This document shows, one piece after another, positions 61,494-64,000 of a stretch of 64,000 nt of DNA. A program made the translations under genes and the position numbers. The notes under the pieces were generated by a model that was not told where the DNA came from, did no database searches, and saw only the letters and a program-made list of their open reading frames with translations. The DNA lies in NCBI RefSeq assembly GCF_003443735.1, contig NZ_CP031969.1, forward strand, positions 558,001 through 622,000. The letters are read 5' to 3'. Source of the stretch: Streptomyces sp. CC0208. Its GTDB lineage: Bacteria > Actinomycetota > Actinomycetes > Streptomycetales > Streptomycetaceae. Each line of letters opens with the position of its first letter. The stretch's first letter is position 1.

Positions 61494-62738
61494 ATGCCTG
61501 TTCTCAAACCCAGACACCTGTGTGCCATGGCCGCAGCCGTCGTCCTGACCGTCACCGCCCCCGTGACCGCCGCCTCCGCCGCGGACACCGCCGCCCTGCG
61601 CGAGGTGCTGTTCGTGGGCAACAACTGGGACGGCACCGCCGACGTCATCAAGTCCTCCGGCGACCTGGCGAAGATCGGCCGGATCAACGTCGTCCCCGAC
61701 AAGGACGCACGGATGGCGGAGATCAACGCCGACCCGATCAAGTGGATCTACTTCATGGCGATCCGCAACAGCGTCGGTGAGGGCCACGACCAGTTCGTCG
61801 ACGACATGTACTCCACGCCGGACGGCAGGTCGGTGGTCGTGTCACGGCCGAGCTTCGCGGACGTGGTGTCGATCGACCTCGCCACCGGGAAGATCAACTG
61901 GCGCTTCAAGGTCTCGGGTTACCGCGCCGACCACATGGCGGTCTCCCCCGACGGCACTCGGGTCGCGGTGTCGGCCTCCACCGCCAACACCGTGCACGTG
62001 CTGAACATCAACACCGGTCAGCAGCTCGGCTCGTTCGCCACCGGCGACAAGCCGCACGAGAACATCTTCACCCGGGACGGCAAGTACATCTGGAACATGG
62101 CGATCGGTGACGTGAACACCGACTCCGACGCCCCGTGGCAGGACTTCACGAAGGGCGACCGGCACATCACGGTGGTCGACGCCACGACCTACAAGCAGGT
62201 CAAGATCATCGACATGCGGGACAAGCTGAACGCGATCGGCCTCAAGGACTACTCCGACGCCGTCCGGCCCGCCGTGTTCTCGCCGGACGAGTCCAAGCTG
62301 TACTTCCAGGTGTCGTTCTTCAACGGCTTCTTCGAGTACGACGTCGCCACCGACAAGATCACCCGTACGAAGACCCTGCCGAAGAACCCCGCGACCAGCG
62401 ACGACCGCACCACCATGGTCAACGACTCGCGCCACCACGGCCTTTCGATGAGCCCGGACGGCAGCAAGCTGTGTGTCGCGGGCACGATGGACGACTACGC
62501 GACCGTCGTGAACCGCACCACCCTTCAGGAGGGCCCGCTCGTCCCCGCCTCGAAGCCCTACTGGGCGACCGTCAGCGGCGACGGCAAGAGCTGTGTCGTG
62601 TCCGAGAGCGGTGCCGACCAGGTCACCGCGATCGACTTCGCGACCGGCCAGAAGACGGTGTCCGTGCCGGTGGGCGACCATCCGCAGCGGGTGCGGCTCG
62701 GGCATGTGGCCGCCGACTGGACGAGTCCCTCCTCGTAG
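61494..62738 (+). CDS. Secreted YncE-like beta-propeller protein
   Basis: 414 residues. The signal peptide ends near AASAADT. The mature chain repeats a YVTN-type motif about every 45 residues: VSIDLATGKINWRF, VAVSASTANTVHVLNINTGQ, ITVVDATTYKQVKI, VTAIDFATGQKT. Propellers of this kind usually bind partners or small ligands rather than catalyse. It starts at ATG 61494 behind GAGGGAG. Divergent from the TetR gene and likely its target. Confidence 0.72.
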   Translation: MPVLKPRHLCAMAAAVVLTVTAPVTAASAADTAALREVLFVGNNWDGTADVIKSSGDLAKIGRINVVPDKDARMAEINADPIKWIYFMAIRNSVGEGHDQFVDDMYSTPDGRSVVVSRPSFADVVSIDLATGKINWRFKVSGYRADHMAVSPDGTRVAVSASTANTVHVLNINTGQQLGSFATGDKPHENIFTRDGKYIWNMAIGDVNTDSDAPWQDFTKGDRHITVVDATTYKQVKIIDMRDKLNAIGLKDYSDAVRPAVFSPDESKLYFQVSFFNGFFEYDVATDKITRTKTLPKNPATSDDRTTMVNDSRHHGLSMSPDGSKLCVAGTMDDYATVVNRTTLQEGPLVPASKPYWATVSGDGKSCVVSESGADQVTAIDFATGQKTVSVPVGDHPQRVRLGHVAADWTSPSS

Positions 62739-62757
62739 CACGAACGCCGGATGCCGC

Positions 62758-62807
62758 GGCAGGGCCGGTGCCACCTCACTCCTTCCGGAGGCGGCACCGG
62801 CCCTGCC
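62758..62807. terminator. Long bidirectional hairpin terminator
   Basis: The arms 62758-62777 and 62788-62807 pair over 20 bp with a single mismatch and a 10-base loop. It lies between the convergent propeller and GH5 genes. Confidence 0.85.
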
Positions 62808-62824
62808 GTCCGATGGGGACGGGA

Positions 62825-64000
62825 TCAGCCGAACTTCTGGACCGTCCAGGTCGCGAGTTCCGACTTGGCCGCGCTCAGCACGGATGCCGAGGGCGAGGTC
62901 GCCCCGTTGGTCACCAGCGCGTAGTGCAGGACGCCCGAGTCCGAGTCGGTGAGCAGCAGTCGGCGACTGCCCGTGCCGCCCGGTTCGACCGCCGCGCCGA
63001 CCGGGGTGGACGAGGTGTAGGGCGGCGGGCCGTACACCGTGGCCAGGTCGGAGACGACAGTGGTGGCCGCGGTCGGGAAGGACGCGGGCAGATGGAGTTC
63101 GGTGGGCGCCGAGCCGCTTCCCGAGCGCCACACGAGCACCGCGTACTGGCCGGACCCGACCAGCGACGAGACGTTGGGCAGGCTGCTCGGCACCGGGTTC
63201 CAGGTCAGTGTCGTGGATCCGTCGCGTGAGCGGTCCTCGTACGTGAAGGCGACCGTGGAGCCGGAGGTGGCGCTCGGGTAGACACGGTCGAGGAGCCGGG
63301 AGTCCTGGCGGAGCACCGCCGTGCCCGAGTCGTCGAGCTTCACAGCCGAGAGGTCCTCGTCGTTCCAGGCGTCGCCCGAGGTCATGACCTTGCCGGGATT
63401 GTCGTTCATCAACTCGTGGTGACGGCCGTTGTAGAGGTCCCACTGCCACTGCGTGCCGGAGAGGACCGGTCCCGAACCGGCGGGCGTGGACCACCAGTTG
63501 GCCCCCTTCACCCGGGAGTCGAGGGCCTGGTACATGGCCTTGAGGACGGTGGGGGCCTTGCCCGCGGTCGAGCCGTTCAGCGGGTGCCCGAACTCGCTGA
63601 CGACCGCCGTGGTGCCGAGCGCCGAGGCCCGGTCGCGGACCGTGCCGAAGTCGCCGACGTACTGGCCGTCGGAGGCGTTGCCCCACATCAGGATGCCGGA
63701 GATGGCCTTCTGGTCGTAGAAGTGGGTGTTGAAGACGTACCGGGAGCCGAGCGTACCGACGTCGAGGAGGCCGCCCTCCTCCTTACTGACGTTGCCGTTC
63801 CAGAACAGGTTCGGCTCGACCAGGGCGGGCTTGTCCGTCCAGCCCGCCGCGTCCATCCGGGCCCGGAACTTCACGTAGAAGGGCCACAGCAGGTCGCGTT
63901 CCCAGGTGCGGCTGTTCTGTCCGGAGTCGTAGCTGCCGGCGTAGGGCTCGTTGTAGGGGTCGAAGCCGACCACGCCGGCGAACTCCTCGGTGGCGAGGTT
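62825..64000 (-). CDS. Secreted GH5-family glycoside hydrolase, 3' part
   Basis: The last 391 codons of a gene whose start is right of the window. The acid/base Glu is in GFDPYNEPYAGS near the first visible residues and the nucleophile Glu in TTAVVSEFGHPLNGS. The C-terminal beta domain (residues 210 onward) looks carbohydrate-binding or beta-sandwich, as in endoglycoceramidase-like GH5 enzymes. It probably acts outside the cell on glycans or glycolipids; specificity cannot be fixed without the N-terminus. No signal peptide is visible since the start is missing. Confidence 0.8.
   Translation of the reverse strand, partial: NLATEEFAGVVGFDPYNEPYAGSYDSGQNSRTWERDLLWPFYVKFRARMDAAGWTDKPALVEPNLFWNGNVSKEEGGLLDVGTLGSRYVFNTHFYDQKAISGILMWGNASDGQYVGDFGTVRDRASALGTTAVVSEFGHPLNGSTAGKAPTVLKAMYQALDSRVKGANWWSTPAGSGPVLSGTQWQWDLYNGRHHELMNDNPGKVMTSGDAWNDEDLSAVKLDDSGTAVLRQDSRLLDRVYPSATSGSTVAFTYEDRSRDGSTTLTWNPVPSSLPNVSSLVGSGQYAVLVWRSGSGSAPTELHLPASFPTAATTVVSDLATVYGPPPYTSSTPVGAAVEPGGTGSRRLLLTDSDSGVLHYALVTNGATSPSASVLSAAKSELATWTVQKFG

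Noticed and set aside
1..64000. tRNA, rRNA or CRISPR
   Set aside because: No cloverleaf with a TTCGA-type loop or rRNA-like stretch was found by eye, and no regularly spaced repeats exist; the only long direct repeat is the two-unit one at 60404-60675.

Overview
The window looks like chromosomal DNA of a Streptomyces or a close actinobacterial relative. GC content and third-codon GC are very high. GTG and TTG starts are common. Mycothiol-dependent and F420-type enzymes are present, as are Tat and Sec exported hydrolases, and ROK, TetR and RpiR regulators paired with sugar ABC importers. Every family assignment here is read by eye from sequence and no database was searched. No rRNA, tRNA, CRISPR array, replication origin or complete mobile element was recognised.  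Left part (1-10.4 kb): the 3' end of a soluble transhydrogenase (sthA), a DUF5709 protein, an amino-acid permease with a conserved hypothetical, and a NixA-type nickel/cobalt permease preceded by a Nur-box-like palindrome. Then comes a leftward group of a SnoaL-like protein, a HAD beta-phosphoglucomutase, a GH65 disaccharide phosphorylase and a multi-spanning glycosyltransferase-like protein.  10.4-20.6 kb: a P-loop kinase, then a leftward sugar-uptake operon in which a ROK repressor gene precedes a lipoprotein binding protein, two permeases and two large cytoplasmic proteins of unrecognised family. A GlcNAc-kinase-type gene is divergent, with a promoter and operator between. I infer a dedicated intracellular pathway for an unidentified oligosaccharide.  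20.7-35 kb: a Tat-exported PAP2 phosphatase with an autotransporter-type beta repeat, a PMT-family glycosyltransferase, a stand-alone FhaA-N domain, an RpiR regulator, small conserved proteins, an ANTAR-GAF-PAS-SpoIIE phosphatase, a flavin reductase, an anchored peptidoglycan-binding protein, an ATP-grasp protein divergent from a TetR gene with repeated operator-like sites, a DUF35 protein, and a Gfo/Idh/MocA oxidoreductase whose start codon abuts a perfect LacI-type palindrome.  35-47 kb: a large secreted alpha/beta hydrolase, a PPOX/F420-type protein, a membrane-anchored S1 protease, a DMT transporter, and a second ROK-controlled sugar system (two permeases, a binding protein and a sugar dehydrogenase) with a repeated candidate ROK operator.  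47-56 kb: an L,D-transpeptidase, two SDRs, and the formaldehyde/mycothiol module (hydroxymethyl-mycothiol dehydrogenase, MBL hydrolase, DUF4180). Next to it is a decayed persulfide-detoxification locus: a frameshifted MBL dioxygenase remnant and an internally deleted CsoR/CstR-family gene, with an intact-looking operator. An ABC exporter, a small secreted protein, a SnoaL-like protein and a transposase remnant follow.  56-64 kb: a FolD, a secreted GH27 alpha-galactosidase with a ricin-type lectin tail, a GT1 glycosyltransferase convergent with a TetR gene across a tandemly duplicated intergenic region, a secreted beta-propeller protein, and the 3' part of a secreted GH5 enzyme running off the right edge.
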